Shown here piece by piece: positions 1 to 5,505 of a DNA stretch of 5,986 bases. The notes under the pieces were generated by a model. It did no database searches, had not been told where the DNA came from, and saw only the letters and a program-made list of their open reading frames with translations. A program made the translations under genes and the position numbers. Origin of the DNA: Nitrososphaerota archaeon (GTDB taxonomy: Archaea; Thermoproteota; Nitrososphaeria; Nitrososphaerales; Nitrosopumilaceae); contig JAUWQG010000059.1 in assembly GCA_030611185.1 (NCBI GenBank), positions 1-5,986 of the forward strand. The letters run 5' to 3'. The first letter of the stretch is position 1. Every line of letters begins with the position of its first letter.

Positions 1-322
1 TATTAACTGAATTTGGTGCTGGTCTGTAGTTTACTGTTACTTCTGTTGTTACTGTCTGAAGGTCTTTTGAAGCTGCAGATGTTGCAGTTACAAACTTTAG
101 TGTTCTAATCTCCATGTTTACTATACTATCTTGGAATGGAATCACAAAGTGTAATCCTTCATCTAGAGGAGGTATAGTCGTATCAACTGCATTCCAGTGG
201 AGTAAAACGCCCCTGTGTCCTGAATCAACTATTTGAACTGATGAAGAAACTACTACGCCAATAATGATAAGAATAATTACGCCGATGATTAGGGCCTTTG
301 CTTTTCCAAAATTTACCTCCAT
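1..322 (-). CDS. SPFH/prohibitin-family membrane protein (N-terminal part, cut by the window edge)
   Basis: 107 residues are visible and the frame runs off the left edge, so the C-terminus is missing. Seen: a short basic N-terminus (FGKAK), one long hydrophobic segment at about residues 10-29, then a run typical of prohibitins: HRGVLLHWNAVD (36-47), PPLDEGLHFVIPFQD (51-65), an IRT element (72-74), and SAASKDLQTVTTEVTVNYRP (82-101). These match the start of the SPFH (band 7) domain. Known of the family: SPFH proteins are anchored by the N-terminal helix, oligomerise into rings or cages, and organise membrane patches or control membrane proteases. The archaeal role is not settled. The ATG at 322 is chosen. 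The only other in-frame start after the upstream stop is a TTG at 346, which would add LSKYQQPG; no convincing ribosome site separates them. The gene follows the membrane winged-helix gene by 64 (or 40) bases on the same strand, so one transcript is likely. Family assignment is strong. Confidence 0.92.
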   Translation of the reverse strand, partial: MEVNFGKAKALIIGVIILIIIGVVVSSSVQIVDSGHRGVLLHWNAVDTTIPPLDEGLHFVIPFQDSIVNMEIRTLKFVTATSAASKDLQTVTTEVTVNYRPAPNSVN

Positions 323-386
323 TCCTGGTTGCTGATACTTTGACAACTCTGATGATCTTTTTTTACCTTAATTATACTGTGTCTTT

Positions 387-833
387 CTAAGAATAAAATT
401 TTTTAAATCCTTTTTCGGTTGGAATTAGTTCAGTTTTTGGTCCTAACAAACCTTGTTTGTTTTGAACCTTCATCAAACCTTCTTTTTCTAAATTTTCCAA
501 AACTCCCTCTAATGCCTTACCATCCATTCCAAGATTTCTCTGAATGGAACCAAAATTTTTTGTTCCTCGATTTAACTCCCCTAGAACTAACATGTCTAGT
601 GTCTGAGGATTCATATCTTTAGTTATTCCCTCTTGAGGTATTCTCTCTTGAGGTATTCTCTTTGAGGGCTCTGCTATTGTTTCATTAGTTGACTGATATG
701 TTGCTTGTGTAAATTGCTCAGGGGTTCCTCGATTCTTATCTTTCCATTTTTGCACTATTTTGGGAAGAATTCTCGATAGTGGAATGACCAGGAAAAATAC
801 CAAATAAATCCATGCGAATCCTTCAGTTGCCAT
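387..833 (-). CDS. Membrane-anchored winged-helix protein
   Basis: 148 residues, not a family I can name. Seen: one hydrophobic segment at residues 7-24 (WIYLVFFLVIPLSRILP), followed by a basic stretch KIVQKWKDKNR (25-35). This predicts a single membrane anchor with the rest in the cytoplasm. Residues 36-74 form a polar linker containing a tandem RIPQE repeat (59-63, 64-68). Residues 75-148 look like a winged helix: helix LDMLVLGELN, helix FGSIQRNLGM, recognition-like helix ALEGVLENLEKEGLM, a glycine-bearing wing near 124-133, and a final TEKGFKKFY. This layout resembles MarR/PadR-like or archaeal 'transcriptional regulator' winged helices tethered to the membrane. Inferred: DNA binding or protein interaction at the inner membrane face, possibly with the prohibitin encoded directly downstream. 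The ATG at 833 lacks a close ribosome site; an A-rich box on the minus strand near 878-869 could be its TATA element, but this is weak. Real gene very likely, function open. Confidence 0.88.
   Translation of the reverse strand: MATEGFAWIYLVFFLVIPLSRILPKIVQKWKDKNRGTPEQFTQATYQSTNETIAEPSKRIPQERIPQEGITKDMNPQTLDMLVLGELNRGTKNFGSIQRNLGMDGKALEGVLENLEKEGLMKVQNKQGLLGPKTELIPTEKGFKKFYS
624..667. repeat. Short tandem repeat inside the winged-helix gene linker
   Basis: Two adjacent 15-base units (tattcYctcttgagg, at 624-638 and 639-653) are followed by a 14-base degenerate third copy (654-667). On the coding strand the two full units encode the repeated RIPQE of the linker. The third copy lacks one base, but the frame is kept by flanking sequence and it reads PSKRI. 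It looks like recent slippage or duplication within a disordered linker. Confidence 0.8.
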
Positions 834-1050
834 GTATGTTGTTCTTTTACTTCCTATTTCATTATTGTCTTTTTATTTGATTAATTCATGCGCAAAATTA
901 TTGGGGTATTCAAGAATCTGCTTATTTGAAATTTTGTCATTTAATAATAACATCTTCATATTTTAACTATTACTAAATTTTCAAGATCTAGGCTAAGATC
1001 GAATCAAACATGAAGATTCATAAGTCAAAAAAACGATTAAACGACAAATT

Positions 1051-2775
1051 ATGTCAACATCAATGGAGAATTTTGGAACTTTAGAATATGTTCTTGACAA
1101 GTATTCGAAAACTTGGAGCTGGAAACTAACTGGGCAGCGTGCAGTTAGTATGATTTCTAAACTTGTACCTGAGGCATGGTATGGGGAAAACATTGATGAG
1201 GTAATTGTTCCTGACAGCACTGAAAGTGTCAGGCAATTAAAAGCAATGATGGATAGATATCCATTAGAAATACTTTCAAAATCTGTTTGGCAGAGAAAAG
1301 TTATCAAAACTTTTGCGCCAAAACCCTCCTTACCACCCATAAAGCATAAACTCAATCGGGCAAAAGCTGGTGAACAATTTAGGGGAAAACTACTAAACTT
1401 CCAAAAAGAGGGACTGGACTTTTTGCTAAAATCCTCTGGAAATGCCTTACTTGCAGATGAGATGGGTCTTGGAAAAACTGTTCAAACCTTATCTTATGTA
1501 ACAACAGAAAAGCAAACATTTCCAGTTCTGGTCATTGCTCCCTTGGTCACACTGAATAACTGGGAACGTGAAATATCTAAATTTGTCAAAAAGAAAAGCA
1601 GAAATGGAAGAATTCTTGAAAATGAATCTCCAACTACTACCATTATTAGAACAGGTAAGTTACATGAACTACCAAAAACAGATTTTTACATTATTAATTA
1701 TGAATTACTTTACAAACGATTACCTGATTTATCTAAACTAAATATCAAAACTCTTGTGTGTGACGAAGTCCATAATCTCCGTTCTAAAACTACTCAAAAA
1801 TACAAGGCCATAAAAAAACTTGCAGCACTTCAATCAATTTCTTACAGGATTGGACTTTCAGGAACCCCTATTTACAATCGTGGATCTGAAATCTGGCCAA
1901 TAGTTGATATTTTAAAACCAGGCTTGCTTGGAAGCTTTAAAGAATTTTGTGAATACTTTTGTTATGTAAATGATAAAGGCAAAGCAATTGTTCTTGAAAA
2001 CAAGAGGGCGTCATTACGAAATGAGTTACAAAAACATGTAATGTTAAGAAGAAAGAAATCAGATGTCCTCAAGGAACTCAAAGATAAGGTCCGTTACAAA
2101 GAGGTCATAGATGCTGATACTGATTACTATCTAGAAGAGTTGGATAAAATTTGGACTAAATTAGAAGAAGAACAAAAAGATGCAGAAACAGCATTTAAAA
2201 AATCTGCATCATATCAAAGAGCTATTCAAAGTGAAAGACAAGTAGCAGGAATTGCAAAGCTATCTCATGTAATTAATTTTGTAAAAAATATTATGGAAAT
2301 TGAGGAAAGTGTAGTTGTATTTTGTCATCATAAAGTAATTCATAAATTACTTCATGAACGCCTTGGAGAATTTTCTCCAGTTTCAATAATTGGTGGTCAA
2401 ACAGATACATTTCGTCAGGATCAAATAGACAAATTCCAAAGGGGAGAATCAAAACTTATGATTGCCGGTATTAGGGCAGGAAATGTTGGTATTAATTTGA
2501 CTCGTGCAAAATATGTAATTTTTGCTGAATTAGATTGGAGTCCTGCAATTCACAGACAAGCTGAAGATAGATTGCACAGAATTGGTCAAAAAAATACTGT
2601 ATTTGCATATTATCTAATTGGGAAAGGAACTTTGGATGATCATGTGGCAAGTATTTTGGTAGACAAAAGTTATGAAATTGATGCCATAATAGATGAAAAA
2701 GCTGATTCCTATGAGAACAAAGACAAAGCTAAGTTAATTTTGGCACAAATTCATGATAAGATAAGCTCAAAGTGA
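1051..2775 (+). CDS. SNF2-family DNA-dependent ATPase (helicase-like, SMARCAL1-like layout)
   Basis: 574 residues, complete. Both ATPase lobes and all main motifs are visible: Q-like element NFQKEG (116-121), Walker A in DEMGLGKT (136-143), motif Ia VIAPLVTLNNWEREI (161-175), Walker B DEVH (238-241), motif III GLSGTP (268-273), the SNF2 RRKKSDVL segment (333-340), motif IV VVVFCHH (421-427), motif V GIRAGNVGINL (473-483), and motif VI HRQAEDRLHRIGQ (501-513), which is diagnostic for SNF2. Such enzymes translocate on double-stranded DNA to remodel protein-DNA complexes or re-anneal forks; they do not classically unwind. There is no chromo-, bromo-, SANT or zinc domain. The first 100 residues hold a small domain ending in MDRYPLEI, as in compact bacterial and SMARCAL1/ZRANB3-like members; that subfamily placement is an inference. 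The start at 1051 is preceded by an in-frame stop at 1021; Met5 at 1063 is the alternative. Its stop codon directly abuts the stop of the opposing gene. Confidence 0.97.
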   Translation: MSTSMENFGTLEYVLDKYSKTWSWKLTGQRAVSMISKLVPEAWYGENIDEVIVPDSTESVRQLKAMMDRYPLEILSKSVWQRKVIKTFAPKPSLPPIKHKLNRAKAGEQFRGKLLNFQKEGLDFLLKSSGNALLADEMGLGKTVQTLSYVTTEKQTFPVLVIAPLVTLNNWEREISKFVKKKSRNGRILENESPTTTIIRTGKLHELPKTDFYIINYELLYKRLPDLSKLNIKTLVCDEVHNLRSKTTQKYKAIKKLAALQSISYRIGLSGTPIYNRGSEIWPIVDILKPGLLGSFKEFCEYFCYVNDKGKAIVLENKRASLRNELQKHVMLRRKKSDVLKELKDKVRYKEVIDADTDYYLEELDKIWTKLEEEQKDAETAFKKSASYQRAIQSERQVAGIAKLSHVINFVKNIMEIEESVVVFCHHKVIHKLLHERLGEFSPVSIIGGQTDTFRQDQIDKFQRGESKLMIAGIRAGNVGINLTRAKYVIFAELDWSPAIHRQAEDRLHRIGQKNTVFAYYLIGKGTLDDHVASILVDKSYEIDAIIDEKADSYENKDKAKLILAQIHDKISSK

Positions 2776-3390
2776 TTAAATTTCTAACTTATCTTTAATT
2801 TGTAAAATTTTTGATATTATCTTATTTTTCTTATCTTCAGAGATTTCCTGAAGTCCTTTAATCTCTTCAATGGTTTCTTCAATGATTGACCATACCTCTA
2901 TTTGCGGTTTTACTGTCTCTGGTTTATTTTGAATGCCTTCAGATTGGACTTTTTTTATCAGTTCAATTCCCTCAGATAAAATTTCGTACATTTTCACAAT
3001 TCCATTCTCATTTCTTAAAGGTGACATGAGAACAAGTTGCTTTTTTCGTAAATCTTCCATTTCAGGCAGTATTTTGTCTGGTGATGACAGCAAAAAAGAT
3101 GATATTTTTTCAATGTCTTGAGATTTTATCTCTAAAATTCTCAAAATTTTAACCCATAAGGGAATTTGGTCGTCCCAGAGAATATGTCTTGCAACGTTGG
3201 TAACTGAAAAAGAACCATCTTTGTTCAAATCGATTAAATTTCTTTCTTTTAGAGATGCTAATTGATCTAGAATTCTACCTACTCCAAGCTTTTTCAGATC
3301 TGATTTTTCAATATCATTTTCATCAAATCTCCCATCCCTTTTAATTCCCAAATGCAGAATTTGTAAATCCGATATATTCAATTCACTCAT
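2776..3390 (-). CDS. Protein with two predicted winged-helix domains and a C-terminal helical tail
   Basis: 204 residues, no named family recognised. Seen: residues 1-72 look like a first winged helix (ISDLQILHLGIK, then GVGRILDQLASLKERNLIDL as helix-turn-helix, then the short wing DGSFSVT at 58-64). Residues 76-146 look like a second one (PLWVKILRILE, IEKISSFLLSS, ILPEMEDLRKKQLVLMSP, wing near 126-131, then YEILSEGIELIKK). A charged, helix-prone tail (162-204) with spaced I/L residues suggests a dimerisation helix. The tail is rich in Lys and Glu. Inferred: a cytoplasmic DNA-binding regulator or adaptor. It diverges from sod across 74 bases, so it may share or control that promoter region; this is only suggested by position. 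The ATG at 3390 has no close ribosome site and no clear TATA box, so start confidence is moderate. It is convergent with the SNF2 gene with no base between the stops. Confidence 0.87.
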   Translation of the reverse strand: MSELNISDLQILHLGIKRDGRFDENDIEKSDLKKLGVGRILDQLASLKERNLIDLNKDGSFSVTNVARHILWDDQIPLWVKILRILEIKSQDIEKISSFLLSSPDKILPEMEDLRKKQLVLMSPLRNENGIVKMYEILSEGIELIKKVQSEGIQNKPETVKPQIEVWSIIEETIEEIKGLQEISEDKKNKIISKILQIKDKLEI

Positions 3391-3407
3391 TGAATTTTTT
3401 TACATGT

Positions 3408-3419
3408 TGATAGTTATCA
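3408..3419. promoter_or_regulatory. Small palindrome in the divergent sod promoter region (possible operator)
   Basis: TGATA-GT-TATCA is an inverted repeat with perfect 5-base arms and a 2-base centre. It lies 18-29 bases upstream of the 3390 start and about 46-57 bases upstream of the sod start, just before the sod TATA box. Its position could suit a dimeric winged-helix regulator acting on both genes, but a 12-base palindrome can arise by chance in AT-rich DNA. Confidence 0.3.
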
Positions 3420-3433
3420 CCTTTTCCACTTGC

Positions 3434-3443
3434 AAATTATATG
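3434..3443 (+). promoter_or_regulatory. TATA-like box of sod
   Basis: AAATTATATG is centred about 26.5 bases before the A of the sod ATG at 3465. This is the spacing expected between an archaeal TATA box and the transcription start, so it implies a leaderless sod mRNA. No ribosome-binding sequence lies between box and start, which agrees. Confidence 0.55.
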
Positions 3444-3464
3444 TGGATGAATGGTAATTGAAAC

Positions 3465-4088
3465 ATGGTGAAATATCAGATTCCACGATTATCTTATGGT
3501 TATGATGAACTTGAACCATTTATTGATGCACAAACCATGGAGATTCATCATCAAAAACATCATCAATCATATGTTGATGGATTAAACAATACTCTTGAAG
3601 AAATTTCAGGTTCTTTTCATCCTCAATACATAACATCTATTCTTTCAGATTCACAATCCATCCCGGAAAATTTTAGAAATAAAATTAATTTTTTTGGAGG
3701 AGGGTTTGAAAATCATAGATTGTTTTGGGAAATTATGAATCCTCAAGGTGGTGGAAACCCTGGTGGAAAACTTGCTGATTCAATAGATGTATACTTTGAT
3801 AATTTTGAAAATTTCAAAAAATTATTCTCAGCAGCATCTTTATCGATTGAAGGAAGCGGATGGTGCTGGTTGGTGTTTAATCAAACATTTAATAGAACTG
3901 AGATTATTACGACAAAAAATCAAGATAGCCCATGGACTCTTAACAAAATTCCTTTGTTGGGATTAGACCTATGGGAGCATGCGTATTATCTCAAATACCA
4001 AAATAGACGAAATGAATATGTTTCATCCTGGTGGAATGTGGTAAATTGGGATTATGTTGGAAATCGATTTTCAGAACTCTCTGAATAA
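3465..4088 (+). CDS. sod: Superoxide dismutase, Mn-type signature
   Basis: 207 residues, complete and of normal length for the Fe/Mn family. It converts superoxide to hydrogen peroxide and oxygen. It has no signal peptide, so it should act in the cytoplasm. Seen: N-terminal YDELEPFIDAQTMEIHHQKHHQSYV with metal ligand His28, second-sphere His32 and gateway Tyr36; second ligand His84 in NHRLFW (83-88); the W-rich GSGWCWLVF (130-138); and ligands Asp168 and His172 in LDLWEHAYYL (167-176). Metal type: the active-site Gln is supplied by NQDSP (Gln153, equal to Gln146 of E. coli MnSOD), while the loop before His84 has Gly79-Gly80 rather than the Ala-Gln of Fe enzymes. This points to manganese, though cambialistic use cannot be excluded. 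Odd: the usual His before the NH motif (GGHxNH) is Phe81. A well-placed TATA box suggests a leaderless mRNA. It diverges from the double winged-helix gene. Confidence 0.97.
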   Translation: MVKYQIPRLSYGYDELEPFIDAQTMEIHHQKHHQSYVDGLNNTLEEISGSFHPQYITSILSDSQSIPENFRNKINFFGGGFENHRLFWEIMNPQGGGNPGGKLADSIDVYFDNFENFKKLFSAASLSIEGSGWCWLVFNQTFNRTEIITTKNQDSPWTLNKIPLLGLDLWEHAYYLKYQNRRNEYVSSWWNVVNWDYVGNRFSELSE

Positions 4089-4184
4089 AATTTTAATTTG
4101 ATAAGGTCTTCCAATAATTACATCCTCAAAATTCTTTTCCAATAAAACCTTAATTTTCTTACTTCTAAGATAAAACTCACACAT
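4071..4184 (-). CDS. Doubtful mini-ORF, 37 residues, antisense to the sod 3' end
   Basis: An ATG at 4184 opens a 37-residue frame (begins MCEFYLRSKKIKVLLEKNF, ends KILFREF) that stops at 4071, inside the last 18 coding bases of sod on the other strand. The frame stays open upstream of the ATG to about base 4238, which is somewhat long for such AT-rich DNA. The peptide is basic and alternates charged and hydrophobic residues, like a small folded protein. No ribosome site or well-spaced TATA box was found. It may equally be a chance frame in the sod 3' region. No family recognised. Confidence 0.22.
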   Translation of the reverse strand: MCEFYLRSKKIKVLLEKNFEDVIIGRPYQIKILFREF

Positions 4185-4232
4185 GTTTAATTTTTCTATA
4201 AAAATAAAACAAATGTTTAGTGAAAATACCAG

Positions 4233-4242
4233 TTATTTTATG
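4233..4242 (+). promoter_or_regulatory. TATA-like box of the 4266 gene
   Basis: TTATTTTATG is centred 28.5 bases before the ATG at 4266, which fits an archaeal core promoter with transcription starting at or next to the start codon. This spacing favours the ATG at 4266 over the one at 4275. Confidence 0.45.
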
Positions 4243-4265
4243 TGTCTTGATGGAAATAGTACATT

Positions 4266-4631
4266 ATGAGCAATATGTACGTGTTAAAAAAAGAAGGACT
4301 CGAAGAAGCAAAAATCAACCAAGCCTTGGAAATACTTTTGGTAAATAGAAAAAATGAATTTAGAGAATTATCAAATATGGTATTGCCCAAAACACAAAGT
4401 GAACCCGTAAAAAATTGGGAGCAATTTGTCATGAATTTTTGTCTTGATGTAAATGAGGCATTTAAGACATGGTCAGGAGATATGGAATTAAATTCAAATT
4501 CTCCACAAAAAGCATTGACTATTCTAAGACAACTATCAAGAGATAAAACAAGTATGACTCAATTATCTCATCTGATGAATATCTCATATGATATTGCTGA
4601 GGAATTCAAAGAGATCTATAGGGGATTCTGA
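4266..4631 (+). CDS. Small helical protein of unknown function
   Basis: 121 residues, not recognised. Seen: no signal peptide or membrane segment. Predicted mostly helical, with an N-terminal helix rich in Leu, Glu and Lys (7-37), a central segment with NWEQFVMNFCLDVNEAFKTW (50-69), and a C-terminal part (80-119) in which TSMTQLSHLMNISYDIAEEF (96-115) has the rhythm of a helix-turn-helix. There are no cysteine pairs or catalytic signatures. A DNA-binding or adaptor role is only a guess. It stands alone: sod lies 177 bases upstream on the same strand and has its own promoter, and the zinc-ribbon gene faces it downstream. The start at 4266 is supported by a TATA-like box at suitable spacing; ATG 4275 (MYVLKKEG) is possible. 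A six-T run follows the stop codon directly. Confidence 0.85.
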   Translation: MSNMYVLKKEGLEEAKINQALEILLVNRKNEFRELSNMVLPKTQSEPVKNWEQFVMNFCLDVNEAFKTWSGDMELNSNSPQKALTILRQLSRDKTSMTQLSHLMNISYDIAEEFKEIYRGF

Positions 4632-4632
4632 C

Positions 4633-4638
4633 TTTTTT
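4633..4638 (+). terminator. Oligo-T tract after the 4266 gene
   Basis: Six T residues begin two bases after the TGA stop. In archaea a short U-tract without a stem can suffice for termination. No strong hairpin precedes it. The larger palindrome at 4705-4735 may act as a second, downstream site. Confidence 0.45.
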
Positions 4639-4704
4639 ATGGTAAATAAAAAATCTAGTTCCACTGCTTACGCTGCGGAGTAGAATTTCTAAAGAAAAGC
4701 ATTT

Positions 4705-4735
4705 GCTAGAATTTTTTTTAAAAAAAATTTCTAGC
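4705..4735. terminator. T8/A8-centred near-perfect palindrome between convergent genes (bidirectional terminator candidate)
   Basis: The arms GCTAGAA and TTTCTAGC flank a centre of eight T then eight A, so the 31 bases are self-complementary apart from one extra base in the right arm. It gives a U8 run in transcripts of either strand. It lies between the plus-strand 4266 gene and the minus-strand zinc-ribbon gene and contains the TAG stop of the latter (4733-4731). A shared terminator for the convergent pair is the simplest reading. Confidence 0.6.
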
Positions 4736-4874
4736 CTCTGCCTATTCTAAAAATAGCAGTACTGCAAGTTGGGCATGTTCCCTTGATTGCAGGTTTGCCA
4801 TTTTTCATAGTGTATGGACCAGCACCGGTGATTTCTCGTTTATCACGGCACTTTACACAATAACCAATTGTCAT
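4731..4874 (-). CDS. DUF5679-type zinc-ribbon miniprotein
   Basis: 47 residues, easily missed because of its size. Seen: GYCVKCRDKREI (4-15), then TMKNGKPAIKGTCPTC (22-37) and FRIGRG at the end. The two CxxC pairs (Cys6/Cys9 and Cys34/Cys37) should bind one zinc. The order YCVKC, MKNGKPA, KGTCPxC, FRIG is the hallmark of the small DUF5679 zinc-ribbon family found across bacteria and archaea, whose function is unknown; nucleic-acid or ribosome association is often guessed for such ribbons. The second pair reads CPTCST where a glycine after the last Cys is common. Start: ATG 4874 is used. A GTG at 4889 adds VRRIG and sits about 25 bases from an AAGTTTTACAAG box on the minus strand, so it is a fair alternative; an in-frame TAG lies just upstream. 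The gene is convergent with the 121-residue protein gene and its stop lies inside the T/A palindrome. Confidence 0.88.
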   Translation of the reverse strand: MTIGYCVKCRDKREITGAGPYTMKNGKPAIKGTCPTCSTAIFRIGRG

Positions 4875-5002
4875 ACCAATTCTACGCACGATGTTCTATT
4901 AGCGAGAACTTGTAAAACTTTTTTAACAATGAGGCAAATTACCGATCTCATTTTTTATGTTCAAAAACAACTTATTTCGTAATTCTTTAGGATAATTTGG
5001 TG

Positions 5003-5015
5003 TTGGATTTTCCAA
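5003..5015 (-). terminator. Small hairpin just after the stop of the secreted-protein gene
   Basis: On the minus strand TTGGA-AAA-TCCAA begins right after the TAA stop (5018-5016). Arms are 5 bases with a 3-base loop. No T run follows directly; a T5 stretch appears about 40 bases further on. This is a weak terminator candidate, and the stem may be coincidental. Confidence 0.25.
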
Positions 5016-5444
5016 TTAACTGGTAATTATTTCTAAATTCACGGCGTTAGTCAATGCCCCTTGATGTAAAAGACTATTCCAAACAAAAATCTCCGCATTA
5101 TAAATTCCGGAATCTTTTGGTGTCCACGATAAAGATGGTTCAAAACTTTGATATTTTGTTAAAGATCCTGATATCCATCCTAATTTTACTACAATGTCGT
5201 TTTCATCTTTTATTTGAACAATGTATACGAAATCCTGAATTTCTTCTTGGGTGTTTGTAATTTTAGCAGTTATCTGAACCTGTTGATTGACAATGATATG
5301 CTCACCAAGAGTTGCGCCGCTTAGATTTACTAATCTTTCATCATTAATTACAGCTCTTTCTAGAGGCTCAATTCCAAAAACAGGATCGTTTATCGTGGCT
5401 AGCGTAAGAATAATTCCAATGAATAGAGCAGTTTGTTTTATCAC
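5016..5444 (-). CDS. Secreted small beta-sandwich protein (GTG start)
   Basis: 142 residues. Seen: a signal peptide with Lys3, a hydrophobic core at 5-17 (TALFIGIILTLAT) and likely cleavage near VFG (22-24), so the mature protein is exported. The remainder, from about residue 45, alternates beta-strand-like stretches: EHIIVNQQVQITAKITNT (48-65), FVYIVQIKD, IVVKLGW, FEPSLSWTPKDSGIYNAEIFVW (101-122) and a closing strand VNLEIIT. This pattern, with SWTPKDSGIYNAEIFVW, is that of an Ig-like/CARDB-type sandwich as found in many secreted thaumarchaeal proteins. It has no cysteine and no second membrane segment, so it is likely free or loosely cell-bound. Function unknown; binding or envelope roles are guesses. 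The start is GTG at 5444: an in-frame stop lies shortly upstream, no in-frame ATG exists nearby, and a TATA-like box sits at leaderless spacing. Confidence 0.87.
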   Translation of the reverse strand: MIKQTALFIGIILTLATINDPVFGIEPLERAVINDERLVNLSGATLGEHIIVNQQVQITAKITNTQEEIQDFVYIVQIKDENDIVVKLGWISGSLTKYQSFEPSLSWTPKDSGIYNAEIFVWNSLLHQGALTNAVNLEIITS

Positions 5445-5464
5445 GTGTCTGTGAAATTTTTTTT

Positions 5465-5474
5465 GTTAATAAAG
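5465..5474 (-). promoter_or_regulatory. TATA-like box of the secreted-protein gene
   Basis: On the minus strand CTTTATTAAC is centred 25.5 bases before the GTG at 5444. This supports both GTG initiation and a leaderless transcript for the secreted protein. It also implies that this gene is transcribed separately from the upstream dehydrogenase gene, although both are on the minus strand only 68 bases apart. Confidence 0.5.
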
Positions 5475-5505
5475 GCTTACTGCATATCTGTTCTCAAGCC
5501 TATGT

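Noticed and set aside
419..622. 67-residue plus-strand frame inside the membrane winged-helix gene
   Set aside because: Antisense shadow of a better-supported gene; no coherent domain.
873..959. Minus-strand 28-residue frame (starts MKMLLLNDKISNK) in the 834-1050 gap
   Set aside because: Too short, with no promoter or ribosome site and no recognisable motif; chance frames of this size are expected in AT-rich DNA.
985..1000. GATCT-AGGCTA-AGATC inverted repeat upstream of the SNF2 gene
   Set aside because: Five-base arms built on the self-complementary GATC; too short to claim as an operator without conservation data.
1010..1084. 24-residue basic upstream frame (MKIHKSKKRL...) overlapping the SNF2 start
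   Set aside because: Out of frame with the SNF2 gene and without a ribosome site. If the SNF2 mRNA is leaderless, this frame is not even transcribed from its start.
993..1355. 120-residue minus-strand frame opposite the start of the SNF2 gene
   Set aside because: Lies antisense to a well-supported coding region and shows no family features.
2933..3121. 62-residue plus-strand frame opposite the double winged-helix gene
   Set aside because: Antisense shadow; low-complexity Ser/Phe/Ile composition.
4238..4432. 64-residue minus-strand frame opposite the 121-residue gene
   Set aside because: Antisense shadow; the plus-strand gene has a promoter and an oligo-T tract at suitable places.
4929..4982. 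17-residue plus-strand frame MRQITDLIFYVQKQLIS
   Set aside because: Too short and without supporting signals.
5054..5260. 68-residue plus-strand frame opposite the secreted-protein gene
   Set aside because: Antisense shadow; the minus frame has a signal peptide and beta-strand pattern.
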